Part shown: piece by piece, positions 35,801 through 46,369 of the stretch
How the letters are laid out: each line of letters starts with the position of its first letter
Position numbering within the stretch: position 1 is the stretch's first letter
Assembly (NCBI RefSeq): GCF_032884065.1
Contig: NC_088871.1
Span: 21,216,755 to 21,280,754, forward strand
Reading direction: 5' to 3'
Source: Artemia franciscana
Taxonomy: Eukaryota > Arthropoda > Branchiopoda > Anostraca > Artemiidae
DNA length: 64,000 nt
Made by a program: the position numbers and the translations under genes
The notes under the pieces: model-generated
Seen by the model: only the letters and a program-made list of their open reading frames with translations
Told to the model about the DNA's origin: nothing
The model's database searches: none

Positions 35801-38800
35801 ATGTACACTTTTGCTAAAAAATCAAATTGTATTATTCCAGGACCGTACCCAAAGGAGCTAAGTTTGCGGATATCAAATATAAGAAAGCTTTAAGCCACTA
35901 AGGTGGGTACAGGCGCAGAGATACAGCCAAGGCTCAATGAAAACTGGTAGGTTTTATCATACACATTATAAGATATTACAGGGAGTTTTCGCTATGAGGC
36001 AAAACTCACGGTTTTAATCACACATGCGTGGTTGCCTTTACTTGGCAATGGTGATAATCCTCTGAGGCCGGATTAAGGGTCTTAATGTCTTCGCACGCTT
36101 CACCAACCTTTGATCCGCTCAACAGCTGTTTTTTTTTTAATTTACAACATTTCGTCAGAGAGGCTCGTCAAAGGTTTTGACAGAGAAGTAGATATTCTTG
36201 TTCAAAAACTTTTGAATTATATAGTTATTCTTATCTTGAAATGCAATATTTACCGAATAATATCAAAGCTATCCCAAAAATGGTCGTTATAATTCCAACT
36301 ATTAGGCAAAACTGACAAAGGCCGTTCCATCTTTTAGACCTGCGACTTGAAGTTGGCGCACCAAGTTCCTAAAAAATAAGTATTTTATAGATAAAAAAAT
36401 AGAGTTATATTGGAAAAAGTAGGATATAGAGTTATATTGGAACTACGTGGCTATATTGCAAAAAGCAGAAATCCAATTTCCCGTAGAAAGATGTGTTATC
36501 GTCTGTAAATTTCGAACCATAAAAGCCAATGTTTCAGATGAATTCTCTTGGGTATAAAAAGGGAACAGATTTCTTATGGACCCAGTGATATTTTTTTTCA
36601 TCATAGCCATTGCAATAACAATGGACAAGTAAAGAGTGATGCATCTCCAATGTATTCTATTTTCCAGCCACCTAAAATGGAAAAGGTGGTCTTAGAAACT
36701 CAGGAGGAGGCTCATTTGACATAAAGTTGAAAGTTCCTGTGCCTTTTTAAGACGCAAAATACTTGGGACGTACCAAGTACGTGTCTCAGAGCTCTTATTT
36801 TAAATCCCGACTGGATCTGGTGACACTGGGGGGGGGGAAGAAACCTAAAATCTCGGAAAACGCTTAGAGTGGAGGGATCGGGACGAAACTTGGTGGGAAA
36901 AATAAGCCAAAGTCAGAGATACGTGATTGACATAACTGGAACGGATCCGCTCTCTTTGGGTTAGTTGGGGCGAGGGTTAATTCTGAAAAATTAGAAACAA
37001 ATGAGATATTTTTAACTTACGAACGGGTGATCGGATCTCAATGAAACTTAATATTTAGAAGGTTATCGTGTCTCAAAGCTCTTATTTCAAATCGCGACCG
37101 GATCTGGTGACATTGGGGGGATTTTGAGGGGGGAGGACCTAAAATCTTGGAAAACACTTAGAGTGGAGGGATTGGGATGAAACTTGGTGGGAAAAATAAG
37201 CAGAAGTCTTAGATACGTGATTGACATAATCGAAACGAATCCGCTCAATTTGGGGGAATTGGGGGGGGGAGGGTTAATTGTGAAAAAATGGCGCATTTTT
37301 ATTTTACGAAGGAGTGATCGGATCTTCATGAAACTTCATATTTAGAAGGATCTCGTAACTCAGATCTCTTATTTTAAATCCCAACCGGATCCAGCTTCAT
37401 TGGGGGGGGGGAGGCAGTTGGGGGGGGGAATCTTAGAAAATGCTTAAAGCGGAGAGATCAAGATAAAACTGTGTGATAAGAATTAAAACAAGTCCAAGAT
37501 ACGTGACTGACATAACCGGACCAGATCCGCTCTCTTTGGTGGAGTTGGGGGGGGGGGGGGGTAATAATTCGGAAAAATTTGAAAAATGAGGTATTTGTAA
37601 CTTACGAACGGGCGATCAGATCTTAATGAAATTTTATATTTAGAAGATTTTTGTGCTTTAAAGCTCTTATTTTAAATTCTGACATTCTGACAGAAATCTT
37701 GGAAAACGCTTAGAGTGGAGAGATCGGGATGAAACTTGATGGGAAGAATAAGCACAAGTTCGAGATACGTGATTGATATAATTTGAACGGGTCCGTTCTC
37801 TTTGGAGGAGCTGGGGGTTGTTCATTTTGAAAAACTAGAAAAATTATTAACTTATGAAATATATAACTTATTAACTTATGAATTATTAACTTATTTAACT
37901 TATAACTTAAAAACTAGAGTTATTTTTAATTTATGAATGGGTGACCGGATCTTAATGAAATTTGTTATTTAGAAGGAACTGATGTCTCAGAGCTCTCATT
38001 TAAAATCCCGACCAGATCTATTGACATTGGGGGGAGTTGGAGGGGGAAATCGGAAATCTTGGAAAATGCTTAGAGTGGAGGAATCGGACTAAGTTTGGTG
38101 GGTAGAATAAGCAAATGTCGTAGATACGTGATTGACATAACCGTACTGGATTCGCTCTCTTTGGGGGAGTTAAGGGGTGGGGATCAGTGCTTTGGCGAGT
38201 TTGGTGCTTCTTGACGTGCTAGGACGATGAAAATTGGTAGTCGTGTCAGGGAGCTGCACAAATTGACTTGATAAAGTCGTTTTCCCTGATTCGACCATCT
38301 GGGGGGCTGAAGGGAGAGGAAAAATTAAAAAAATGAGGTATTTATAACTTACGCGTGGGTGATCGGATCTTAATGAATTTTGATATTTAGAAGGACATCG
38401 TGACTCAGAGTTCTTATTTTAAATCCCGACCGACACGAAGACTCTGATTTTCCTTTTAAATCAATCTATTGATGCTTAGAATTTTTTTTAGAGCTCATAC
38501 CATATGAGCTCTTGGTTATTCCGGCCTCGTCACAAGTGCCATATGAGCTATTAGCTCTTGTTTAGCTTGTTTTTCTTCCGATTTAGGTTATGCTCAGCAG
38601 GGCCATATCCAGGATTTTGTTCGGAGAGGGGGGGAACTTAAAAACGGATCAAAAATAGCCTGTATGAGAGGATGCAGTCCCAAAGTTGCTGTCATGCGGA
38701 TGTCTATCAAACGAGGCTACTTGATTCAAACCAAACTTTTGGGGAAGGAAGGGGGTGTAAAGTTATGTCATGACGATATCTACCAGAAGAGACTCTTAGA

Positions 38801-41206
38801 CTTACTTAGACTTAGGTCCTCCCACGCCCGAAGGCGCGTTTCGAGGTACACTCACTTAACATTCCTAGTCCGTGTTTTGACTTGTTTATTGAGACGCTTA
38901 TACTGCGCTTTTAGATCATCTGGATATTCTCTAGTGCATGTCGTGTTATGCTCATGCCTATCTGCGAAAATTTTGACTTCTGCCAATTGATCAATGATAT
39001 CCCAGGTACTTTCAGATATCCACTGCTCTTTCTTCTTCCTGTTATATCCCACAGCTTCCTGTGCCGCTTCTTTCAGGGACTCGGCGATCTTTTCCCATTG
39101 ATTATCAATTGACAACTCATCGCTTAGTATGGAAAACTTATTTGACAAAGTAGATGTATACTTTTGTAATACATACGGGTCCTGCAGTTTTCTCACATTA
39201 AATGTTTTTACTGACCGCTGGGGCTTTATGACAAATGAAACAGTAAAAGATCTACATATGTCTTGGGGTTATATACACCGTCAGACTTCGTGGTGGGATG
39301 TGGGGGGGGACTTTAAGTTCTTGTATTCAGGGTATTTATCAGAAACGATTGTCTAATCCCACCCAAGATTGTTGGGAATAACAGTTAGTGTCTAAGTTAT
39401 GCTTTTTGGTGGGAGGGAGGGGTGTCTGGACCGATCCGACAACTGTGGAGAAGGAAAACAAGAGACATGTATAAAGTTTAGCTACCAAGAAATTTAATTG
39501 AAGTTAGCATATTTCAGCAAAACGTGATGGGAAGTAAGATTAAGTGTCCTAGTTATGATTTTAGGGGTTTCACACTCATCCAAACCTCTATGTAGGACGG
39601 AGGGTTGTCTAATTTTTTTCATCAAAACACTTACCAAAAGATAGTTTCCTATCTTAACCAAGCTGATGAGGAGGAACTAACTAGTGTTTTAGAGTAGTGA
39701 GTTATCAGGAGTGCATAAAATCTGGCAGTTAGCATTACCAAAAGGGGCTGTCAGGTTTCGGAAAAAATCTTGGTTAGAGTTAACAATTAATATTAAAGTT
39801 ATGCATTTCAGAATCCAAAATCGATTGTACCCTGGATGACAGGAAGTCGTTGAATTTTTGTCGTAAGTAGTCTATATCTACTAGGAAGGGACATCATATA
39901 CTAGCCAAAATCATTGGTGGAAGTCAGTTTTTGGCAACTAACTGTGCATTTTAAGGGCCTACACTGGTCAGAACCCTTTTATCGAGAAGTAGATGACGAA
40001 ATCCCCACTCATTATCCCACTTAATTTTCATCTTGGCGAAATTTTTTAACCCCAACCCGGTCAAGAGCTACAGTTATAGTTCTGGAGACACGTGTTCAAT
40101 TATCCTTCTGTAGGCGAAGCCTACATGCTTGTCATCCAAATTCTCTGAAGAAACTCATTTGTTGAAAAAGAAAGCAATATCCCTACCATTTGGCAGGAAT
40201 TACTAGTTAGGGTTTTTGTTGCACCTTTAGTTTGAGCCTCATCTGAAAGCTTATAGAGCATTTCCTGCTAGAAGAAAGTGTCTTATGAGCTACTAGATTT
40301 TGTTTTATTTTGATTAATGTGTTTCTTCTGTATATCTGCGGGTGAAGTCTACATACTTGTAATCCAAATTCTCTGAAAAAACTCATTTGTTGAAAAAGAA
40401 ATCAACATCCCTACCATTTGGCAAGAATTACCAGTTAGGGTTTTTGTTGCACCTTTAGTTTGAGCCTCATCTGAAAGCTCATAGAGCATTTCCTGCTAGA
40501 AGAAAGTGCCATATGAGCTACTAGATTTTGTTTTAATTTTGGCTAATGTGCTTCTTCATGTATGTGAACCAATAGATTTTTCTCCATGCTGGAACCAATG
40601 CTGGTTCAATGGAACCAGTCCCTAACCACAGAAAACCATCAGGATCATCAAACACTTCATTAATGCAAACAAATGTAATAGTAAAAGCCAATATGTCGTA
40701 TCCTTGCTTTGTGCATTTAAAAATGGTTCTGACGTTATTTGATTTCACGGCTAATACCATACATGAAATGCAGTATATTATTTTTTGTTCAGAAAACATA
40801 GTCGCACAGCTCACTCCACAGCTGTGACCAATAGCTCACGGCTGCTGGCTCACTTCACAAGGTGTCGGCACCATGGGTCTTGATTATTCTTGTAAACTTA
40901 TTATTGCTTACGTTCACACGCCAAGTTAGTTCTTGATAAAGAAGAAAAGGGGAAAAACATAATAAATCAAGTATCTATGTAACGCACCTTTTCTAGTTCT
41001 TCGCTATCCTTATAGTTGTTTTTCTCGTAGAATAAAGGAAGATGGTTTTTAACACCAACAAAGTTTGTTTTTTCCGTCGTGCTGCACCTAGGCTCTTCCG
41101 AAAGGATCTCCATGGTCGGCTTGGAAAAACTTCGAGCTCGAAAAAACTTTGCTTTTCCTATAGCCCTTGTAGGGATACTCCCATGATTGGGATCAGTTGG
41201 CATTAG
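23674..41206 (-). CDS. neurensin-like membrane protein
   Basis: Four coding exons on the minus strand: 41,206-40,988, 36,368-36,254, 27,345-27,163 and 23,867-23,674. All have AG/GT junctions and matching phases (0, 1, 1). The product is about 235 residues from the ATG at 41,203: a polar N-terminus, a membrane span (FCLIVGIITTIFGIALILFG), YLLPRKTVVVEKEASIEVHD, the loop AIEFNNLLEI, a second span (GVGFGCLGGTLAAISLTI) and an acidic tail ending NGVVFRF. The RW...two spans...VVV-H-A-EFN...CIGG arrangement is that of neurensins, vesicle membrane proteins of neurons. An acceptor three bases upstream of the ATG implies a further 5' exon outside the part I could assign. Introns are full of elements A and B. 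Confidence 0.72.
23960..24597. other. intron, no feature
   Basis: Intronic DNA of the neurensin-like gene. Only short unsupported frames. Confidence 0.45.
24598..26174 (+). repeat. fold-back element A, full copy 2
   Basis: Complete copy with palindrome 1 (24,605-24,850), palindrome 2 (about 25,150-25,320), the CTTCCCTCATGACAAATTCC block and the terminal GAGCCGGGTCACTTCTTACT plus ACCACGAACTG hairpin. Opposite in orientation to the gene whose intron it occupies. Confidence 0.8.
26175..27162. other. intron, no feature
   Basis: AT-rich intronic DNA with several T-runs. Nothing else recognised. Confidence 0.45.
27163..27345 (-). CDS. neurensin-like gene, third coding exon
   Basis: Acceptor CATTTGCAG, donor GTAACTC. 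It encodes YLLPRKTVVVEKEASIEVHD, AIEFNNLLEI and the second membrane span with CLGGTLAAIS, the core by which I recognise the family. Confidence 0.72.
27346..28399. other. intron, no feature
   Basis: Intronic AT-rich DNA. No exon or transposon recognised. Confidence 0.45.
28400..28529. repeat. pair of perfect or near-perfect hairpins
   Basis: GGCCATAACCACCAC-5 base loop-GTGGTGGTTACGGCC at 28,400-28,434 (one mismatch), and CTGAATTAACAAA (28,490-28,502) with TTTGTTAATTCAG (28,517-28,529), 13 perfect pairs. A direct repeat ACAAAATCTGATGT lies between them. They are probably ends of a small transposon. Confidence 0.7.
29020..29334 (+). repeat. element A copy 3, 5' part (palindrome 1)
   Basis: Contains both arms of palindrome 1 and breaks off at TCTGAACGTTTT, where element B is inserted. 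The rest of this A copy resumes at 31,255 with GAATTAGTGCAGG. Confidence 0.8.
29335..31254 (+). repeat. element B array of ~290-bp units, inserted in element A
   Basis: Starts with the hairpin CACTTGGTATTTACCAAGTG (29,339-29,358) and a (GTCTGTCTGTC)-like patch, then about six tandem units of roughly 290 bases. Each unit carries GGATCTTAATGAAA, a ...TCAGAGCTCTTATTT block, a G-rich run, TTGGAAAACGCTTAGAGTGG and GATACGTGATTGACATAA. It ends with GTCACAAGTGCCATATGAGC and TTAGCTCTTGTT. No open frame is conserved between units. It splits element A exactly between CGTTTT and GAATTA. Confidence 0.8.
31255..31700 (+). repeat. element A copy 3, continuation, with 13-bp hairpin
   Basis: Resumption of the split copy, shortened and diverged. 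Includes a perfect hairpin CTTAAGCATAGTC-GGGA-GACTATGCTTAAG at 31,570-31,599, not seen in other A copies. Then the CTCCCACAAGAAATTTCTCC block. Confidence 0.65.
31841..33437 (+). repeat. element A copy 4 (plus)
   Basis: Palindrome 1 at 31,850-32,120, with AT-rich direct repeats (AAACTAAATTTGCATATT) inflated at 32,180-32,350, palindrome 2 at 32,560-32,760 and the G/C block. It runs to 33,437 and then folds directly into a minus copy. Confidence 0.75.
33438..34489 (-). repeat. element A copy 5 (minus), fold-back partner
   Basis: Reverse-orientation copy starting at a C-tract (33,466-33,480) next to CAGTCCCCG and running through palindrome 2 and palindrome 1 to GTTTTTTTTTTATTTAA at 34,489. Together with the plus copy it makes a large inverted repeat. 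Confidence 0.75.
34578..34918 (+). repeat. element A, 3' end only
   Basis: Truncated copy with CTTGAAACCTCTACAGTAGG and the terminal CAGTTCGTTACCACGAACTG hairpin. It may be the remainder of copy 4 displaced by copy 5. Confidence 0.7.
34919..36253. other. intron, no feature
   Basis: Intronic DNA of the neurensin-like gene with only short open frames. No repeat or RNA recognised. Confidence 0.45.
36254..36368 (-). CDS. neurensin-like gene, second coding exon
   Basis: Acceptor TTTTTTAG, donor GTAAATATT. It encodes ELGAPTSSRRSKRWNGLCQF and the first membrane span up to ILF, leaving one base of the Gly codon finished at 27,345. Confidence 0.7.
36757..38562 (+). repeat. element B array, second copy
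   Basis: Starts near ACTTGGGACGTACCAAGT and has about six ~290-bp units with long G-runs (for example 37,546-37,560). It ends with the same CACAAGTGCCATATGAGC tail as the 29-31 kb copy. An extra AACTTATTAACTTATGAATTA slippage patch lies at 37,850-37,920. Confidence 0.78.
38790..39230 (-). mobile_element. LINE ORF2 fragment
   Basis: A minus-strand 114-codon frame (38,852-39,196) with QYNR-like linker motifs: WEKIAESLKEAAQEAVGY, KKKEQWISESTWDIID and YKRLNKQVKTRTRN. This is the endonuclease-to-RT linker of a non-LTR retrotransposon. A GCGCCTTCGGGCGTGGGAGG hairpin segment follows at about 38,820. Truncated at both ends. Confidence 0.75.
39231..40104. other. intron, no gene seen
   Basis: Intronic sequence with scattered G-runs. 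No recognisable feature. Confidence 0.4.
40105..40560. repeat. 228-bp tandem duplication
   Basis: Two head-to-tail units offset by 228 bases share ATCCAAATTCTCTGAA, CTCATTTGTTGAAAAAGAAA, GTTTTTGTTGCACCTTTAG and ATGAGCTACTAGATTTTG, with scattered substitutions. Confidence 0.8.
40533..40814 (-). other. unassigned open frame
   Basis: A 93-codon minus-strand frame with an ATG (40,814), containing FDDPDGFLWLGTGSIEPAL. No family recognised and no splice sites stand out. It lies in the first intron of the neurensin-like gene and overlaps the end of the tandem duplication. It may be chance or a relic of a mobile element. Confidence 0.2.
40988..41206 (-). CDS. neurensin-like gene, exon with start codon
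   Basis: Acceptor TTTATTGACAG ends at 41,207; ATG at 41,203-41,201; donor GTGCGT at 40,987. It encodes 72 residues (MPTDPNHGSIPTRAIGK...NYKDSEELEK) of polar N-terminus. The upstream acceptor implies a non-coding or short coding first exon further right. Assignment to this gene rests on matching phase and orientation. Confidence 0.6.
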
Positions 41207-42865
41207 CTGTCAATAAAAAAAGAATAATAACTCTTAAAGAAAAAAAAAAAAAAATACTGAATACGAAAACTGAGCGGTCAAAATAAATCGATCGGTACCA
41301 TGATGAATATTCTTACACTAAAAACAGCCCTGAAAAATTAACCGACTAGCCAAGAATGCCCAACAAAACTTTTCTAAGGGGGGGGGGGGTTAAAAAATAT
41401 ATATTAAAAAAAAATTATCAAATATTACAGAATTTGCAGTTTTTTGCTGAGGGCGCGATAAAGCCCCCTCCCCGGCCTCTGGGCACCCTTGAGACTAGCA
41501 GCAGGTATATAGAATATTTTTATTTCTAAACGTAATAATATTACCGCACTAAAAAGAACAGGCTGAATCAATTGATAAATGTACAAAATGCTCTAGGACT
41601 GATTGTTTACACTGATAATAATATACTGCTTGAGCATTGGACATATGTGAGCACAAGAACACAGGCATTCTCTCTGGAAGGGGAGAGGAAGCTGGCAGGC
41701 TATCTTGATTATAAATAATAAAAAAACAATTCTTGGTAGATATGTTTCATAGTTGTCACCGACACTACAACATTTTCAGCTTCCCATTAAGTTTTGGTCG
41801 TCTTGTGGAGCGGAGAGGGAAAACAACTTTCATCCTTCTATGACAAATTTTTGTCTTGTTCAACTGAATTAATTAACATAAAAACATTTGGAATGCGATA
41901 TATGGCACCCTGATTTAAATATATTACACCAGTTTACAAACTTGTCAGATGTTTGCTTCCACTATAGGTATAATCTAAACTATTAGCTAAAAAATCATAA
42001 TCTTTAAGTGAATTTCTTAAATAATGAAGAATACATCTTTGCACTTTGGTTTGCCACTAACACAATATTCGCATATTTGGATATCTGGTAACCTTGACAA
42101 GAAATGAAACTAAAAATCCATTTGAACTTTCAATTTGAGAGTTTGACTAACGTTTTATTCGGTAACAATAAACAAGGCAACAGTTTACACTAATAGTCCT
42201 GGAATTAGCGAGAACCGTGAGGTAGTGACAAATGCAAGACTCACTTGATAAAAAAGCTTAAAAATTTAAATAACTGAACATGAACTTAAAAAATAACTGA
42301 CATGTTTATTTGTTTTTTTTTATAATGATTTGCAGCTCTCACTGGTCTAGAGTTTTCAACTCAAATTTTTCGTTTTTTTCTTGTTTCCATTTTTTTCCAG
42401 CAAATTTCGGCTATTGTCATATAGTTTTTGTAATTGTGAAAGTGGAATAAACCCGCTCTCTCGATAAGTAATATACCAATATTACTTAAAAGTAACTTTA
42501 TCACTGAAAACAGTATGCATAAGAAAAACCATGAAAACAAACCTAGGTCCAAGAACCTATGGGACGAGAGGGGGTATATCTATATGACTAGCTAAAGCCT
42601 AAGAAGATTTCAAACATTTCAAACGACATTTTTATATTTCTTTTTTTCAAGGCGGTTGGCCCATGAATGTGTCCTTAAATTAACGATTAGTTGAAACTTC
42701 CAAGTAGAAAAAAAAATATTCAGAGGGAGCAAGTTATTGCATAAGAGACGAAATTTCAAATGCAGCTTAAACAGCGACATTTTAAGCAGTGAATATTTGA
42801 AATAAATTATTCCTGAAATTCTGAGTAACCCATGGGCACAGAGAGTGACATTTTGGCTTTCACAG
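41207..42865. other. upstream region, no gene seen
   Basis: AT-rich, with an A-run near 41,242 and a G-run near 41,380. The first exon of the neurensin-like gene may lie here, but I could not identify it. Confidence 0.4.
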
Positions 42866-43072
42866 CATGGTTGCCAACGATCACTCTCCTGTGCTTTTGT
42901 GGAACCTTTTTGGTCATTGTTGTACTGTAATACGTACGACACCGAAAACCGCACTTTTCCATGGAAAATTGAAAAGTGTCGCACAAAAGGCTACGTTTTT
43001 CGTATGTTAGAAAATTGTCTTCAATATGTGAAAGAAAATAAAATTGCCAACAGCAACCTTTCTGTTTTTGAG
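42866..43072 (+). other. candidate internal exon, unidentified
   Basis: Acceptor TTTGGCTTTCACAG and donor GAG-GTATGA bound exactly 69 open codons in phase 0 at both ends. The peptide is cysteine-containing (HGCQRSLSCAFVEPFW, EKCRTKGYVFRMLENCLQYV). No family recognised and no neighbouring exon seen. Confidence 0.25.
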
Positions 43073-43218
43073 GTATGACTAGAATATAGCGTCATCTGTA
43101 ATTTGTTGACAGTATGCCAGTTTAAGCAATTTGATCAACTAATAAAGAATAAATAACGCTCGCCGAGAAAAAAGAACCTGAAACATTTGAAATTTAGATT
43201 AATAAGCACTAAGTGAAT

Positions 43219-43542
43219 TTTCACTGTGGCAAATTCTATGTTGGGAGAACCCCCCAGAATTCCGAGAAACGCCTACAATAGCATAATGATATCACCAAAG
43301 CTCTGAATTGTAACATTACTTCTGTTACTTTTGATTCTAATTTAAGTAGCCATGTTTTTGAAAATCCTAGCCACAAAATACTTTTTGAAGAATCCGCCAT
43401 TATTAGCAATGACCTAGGCATAAAGCAAGTAGTTCGAGAAGCAATTGAAATCACACTTAAGATTAATAATAATATTTCCTCAAATAGGGACTTGGGAGAA
43501 TATTCACTAAATGCTCTATACACAAATTTAATTAAAAAATGA
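43219..43542 (+). pseudogene. Penelope-like element GIY-YIG endonuclease
   Basis: About 107 codons with one internal stop (TAG near 43,279). CGKFYVGRT is the GIY-YIG core; SSHVFENPSHKILF, GIKQVVREAIEI and the end NALYTNLIKK match the C-terminal domain of Penelope-like retroelements. The reverse transcriptase is not present. The element's 3' region follows. Confidence 0.78.
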
Positions 43543-43799
43543 TCTCAAGAAATATTATAAAAAATCAAAAGATATGAACACAGAACCTGTCACAAATAGA
43601 CCTATGAGATCAGCAGCCAAAAAAGCGAGGCTGGCATTAAAACTGTGTTTTTAAATCATTCCTTTTCATTTCAATGAATTGCCTCGTTTCATCACAATTT
43701 ATTTATCAGTTCTGGCTGAACTTCGCTGAGATAAGGATGTTGGAACGGTTTTGAAAAACTTTTCGTTTTAGTTTTATTGATTTTATCCTGTCGTAAGTT

Positions 43800-43870
43800 A
43801 TTTCTTCTTGTATATTTTTGTAGTGCTGAGGACGGTCCTTGGACATAGGGCCGAAATATTCATACTAATT
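43800..43870 (+). ncRNA. Penelope 3' region, hammerhead-like core
   Basis: CTGAGGA (43,826-43,832), stem GGTCC (43,834-43,838)/GGGCC (43,848-43,852) and GAAA (43,853-43,856). Located 280 bases after the GIY-YIG stop codon, as expected for Penelope-type hammerhead motifs. An extra C precedes stem II, and I could not place stems I and III confidently. Confidence 0.5.
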
Positions 43871-43899
43871 TGTTTCCCACTGTCTTGAGAAATTTCCTA

Positions 43900-44527
43900 T
43901 TGTTCTTTTGTTTTTGGAATTTTATCTCTTGTGTTCAGTCATGGATCGAAGTAAGAACCAACAAAAAGAAGAGAAACAAGAAAGGTTAAAGAAAGTTTTT
44001 AACGCATCAACATCAAAATTCTAGTAGGCTATAAACTAAGTATTAGCGTAAGGTGTTAGCTAGGTTAGCCTTAGTTACTAGGTGACTTAACTTTAAGCAT
44101 TGTACATTAGTTAAGATTATGGGAAGTGTTGTTCCTTTTACTAAGCAAGCATACCAACAAAAGGATGGCAGATTTCAACATAAAATAGCTAGAATGAGAT
44201 TGAATAGATTACTTACTTGATGCTGTTTTTATGCTCTTTTTTATTTCAATCATTGATTTATCTCAATTTGTTTATTTATTTCAATAGATTAATTTCAATA
44301 AATCAATTAATTTCAATATTTCAATTTTATATCAATTTTGAGGAAATTCTAGTTTGAGCCCTTAAAGGGAATAAGAGGGTTCAGAGTAGCGCATCATAGC
44401 CTAAGCGTGTTTCTAAGAAAAAGCTGTATAGGCAGAAAAAATTGCTATTTCGGAAAATTTAAAGTTTTCAAGGTAATTAAGCAAGGCTGAAAACCAATTC
44501 ATCACTTGATGCCTTTTTATTTTACAG
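43900..44527. other. intergenic, low complexity
   Basis: AT-rich DNA with an ATTTCAAT-type slippage patch at 44,235-44,340. No gene seen. Confidence 0.45.
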
Positions 44528-44806
44528 TTGGTGGTAACGACTTGTAAGTAAGGGGTGACGCGGCTCAATAGTAGCCAAAACTCTAAAAATGGAATCTTGA
44601 TACCAATAGATATATCAACAGAATCTGCTTATTATGCTGATTCCAGATATACAAGATTCATTATGCTTAGCGTTTGATGCTCAAAGCATCAAATGCAAGA
44701 GCCTGAGAAAATTTGCCTGATTTTCAAAAAAAGGGGGGGGGGGTGATATCCTCTAAAAGTCGAAGAACCTCAATGAAAACTACAATGTCAGATTCGGCGT
44801 AACTTG
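44528..44806 (-). repeat. element A, 3' end (minus)
   Basis: Reverse copy of the terminal region, from GGTAACGACTT through AAGTAAGGGGTGACGCGGC to TCAGATTCGGCG. Truncated internally. Confidence 0.7.
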
Positions 44807-44812
44807 TCTGCG

Positions 44813-44957
44813 ATTAAATAAAAAAAACAGGTTTTTTTTAACTGAAAGTAAGGAGCGACATTAAAACTCAAAACAAACAGAAATTATTCCGAATAGGAAA
44901 GGAGATGTCCCATCCTCAACGCCCCCCTCTTTACGCTAAAGTTTTTTATTGTAAAAC
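44813..44957 (+). repeat. element A, half of palindrome 1
   Basis: The 5' arm only: TTAAATAAAA end, AAGTAAGGAGCGACATTAAA and CTCTTTACGCTAAAGTTTT, then unrelated DNA. The second arm has been lost. Confidence 0.75.
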
Positions 44958-45793
44958 TGTCTCAATTCTAATTTTTGTTTATTCTAATTCTAAGTTTATT
45001 TATTTATTTTTCTTGTGCTATTTAGTAGACTGTACTTTATAGCTGTATTTTGATATATTCTTTGTGTTGTGTTTTGTAGTTTAGGTAGTGAAATACTCTA
45101 TACGAGTTTAGTCACTGAATAAAATCATTCATTAATGGGCATAGTTAAAGATGTTATCTAGAATCTGTCGCGGCACGAACAGGTTGGATCACAGGACTTT
45201 GACATTTCAAATATACGAGTTTTTCATTTAAGAAAAATAATTAAGACTCTTAAATGAAGCTAAACCAACGTACTTATTATTGAGAAGCTTTTTGATGGTA
45301 ACACCGGTCGTTATGATAGAACAGAGAATGTTATGGTTTGTTTTGAAACTGGGCATTAGATAGTGAGAATTTGATCCTCCGAAATCGATTGGAAAGTGAA
45401 AACTTTGATCTACTTTTTTCAGATAGTTCAGGAGAGCAGAATCACCTTGCGAAAAGGAACACTAAACATTCACGCATCTTGACGCAGATTCGACATAAAT
45501 GAATAAATGATTTGCCCGCAAAAAAGCAGATACGATACATGAGTGGCGATGTATAAAGGTCTTACCTTTTGGTTTTGTTTTCTATCCTCTTTAACTAATT
45601 TAGCTTAATGCAGTAAAAGAGCTCCTGGACTGCTATGGATAAAAGCAGGTTGATGCAGAACAAAACACTTCCTATAATTAAATTTTAAAACACGACAGAA
45701 AATTGAGATAATGGCAAACAAATACCTTTCAAGCCAATAGTTCCATTTAATCTTCTTTCATTGAACTGTTACAATAAATGGGACACATTTTTC
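44958..45793. other. intergenic, no gene seen
   Basis: AT-rich DNA with no recognisable coding or repeat features. Confidence 0.4.
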
Positions 45794-46222
45794 TCAGCGG
45801 ATGACGTCAAAGTTTTTCTTACGGCGCAAGAACAGGATAAATCCAAATAGTCGATAGAAACTTGGTGGTAATCGAGGGCGGAAATTTCCATCATATTTGC
45901 ATTCCTTTCTGTCAGTGACCTTTGAGGCAGCAGGTGACATAAGTAATAGAGTACTGCTTGCTGTTATACTAATGATTATATGGCGCATAAGTCAGACGAA
46001 ATCTATTATCAATGGTGTTGGACAAAAGATGATGTAGACAGCTATCATTTGCAATTGAAAGCTGTTAATCAGAGAAAAAGCTTCTGCATGTAGGCGGAGT
46101 TTTGTTTCTCGAGGTGGAGGGACGTGACCCCAATGCCAAAAACAATACTTTCTTCCGGAAGTTTCAGACCAGAATCCAATATAAATGATGCAGTTGTATT
46201 TTCTCCGTAAATTGGCTACCAA
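45794..46222 (-). other. open frame interrupted by one TGA, unidentified
   Basis: One reading frame runs from about 46,220 to 45,794 with a single TGA at 45,994-45,992. The downstream part has a true ATG (45,988) and a hydrophobic start (MRHIIISITASSTLLLMSPA) with a basic C-terminus; the upstream part has SETSGRKYCFWHWG and another hydrophobic stretch. It may be a decayed membrane protein or two unrelated frames. Family not recognised. Confidence 0.2.
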
Positions 46223-46369
46223 TATTTTTTTTCATGTTTCAGTTATTCGCTACCAGCAGAACTATTCCCCTCTAATCTTATCGTGGACGTTGGATTTTCC
46301 TGTATCTGTAGAATCTTGTCAGACACCGATCTGGGTGGCAAACGAGGTCCGCACGTATCATTGCGGTCG

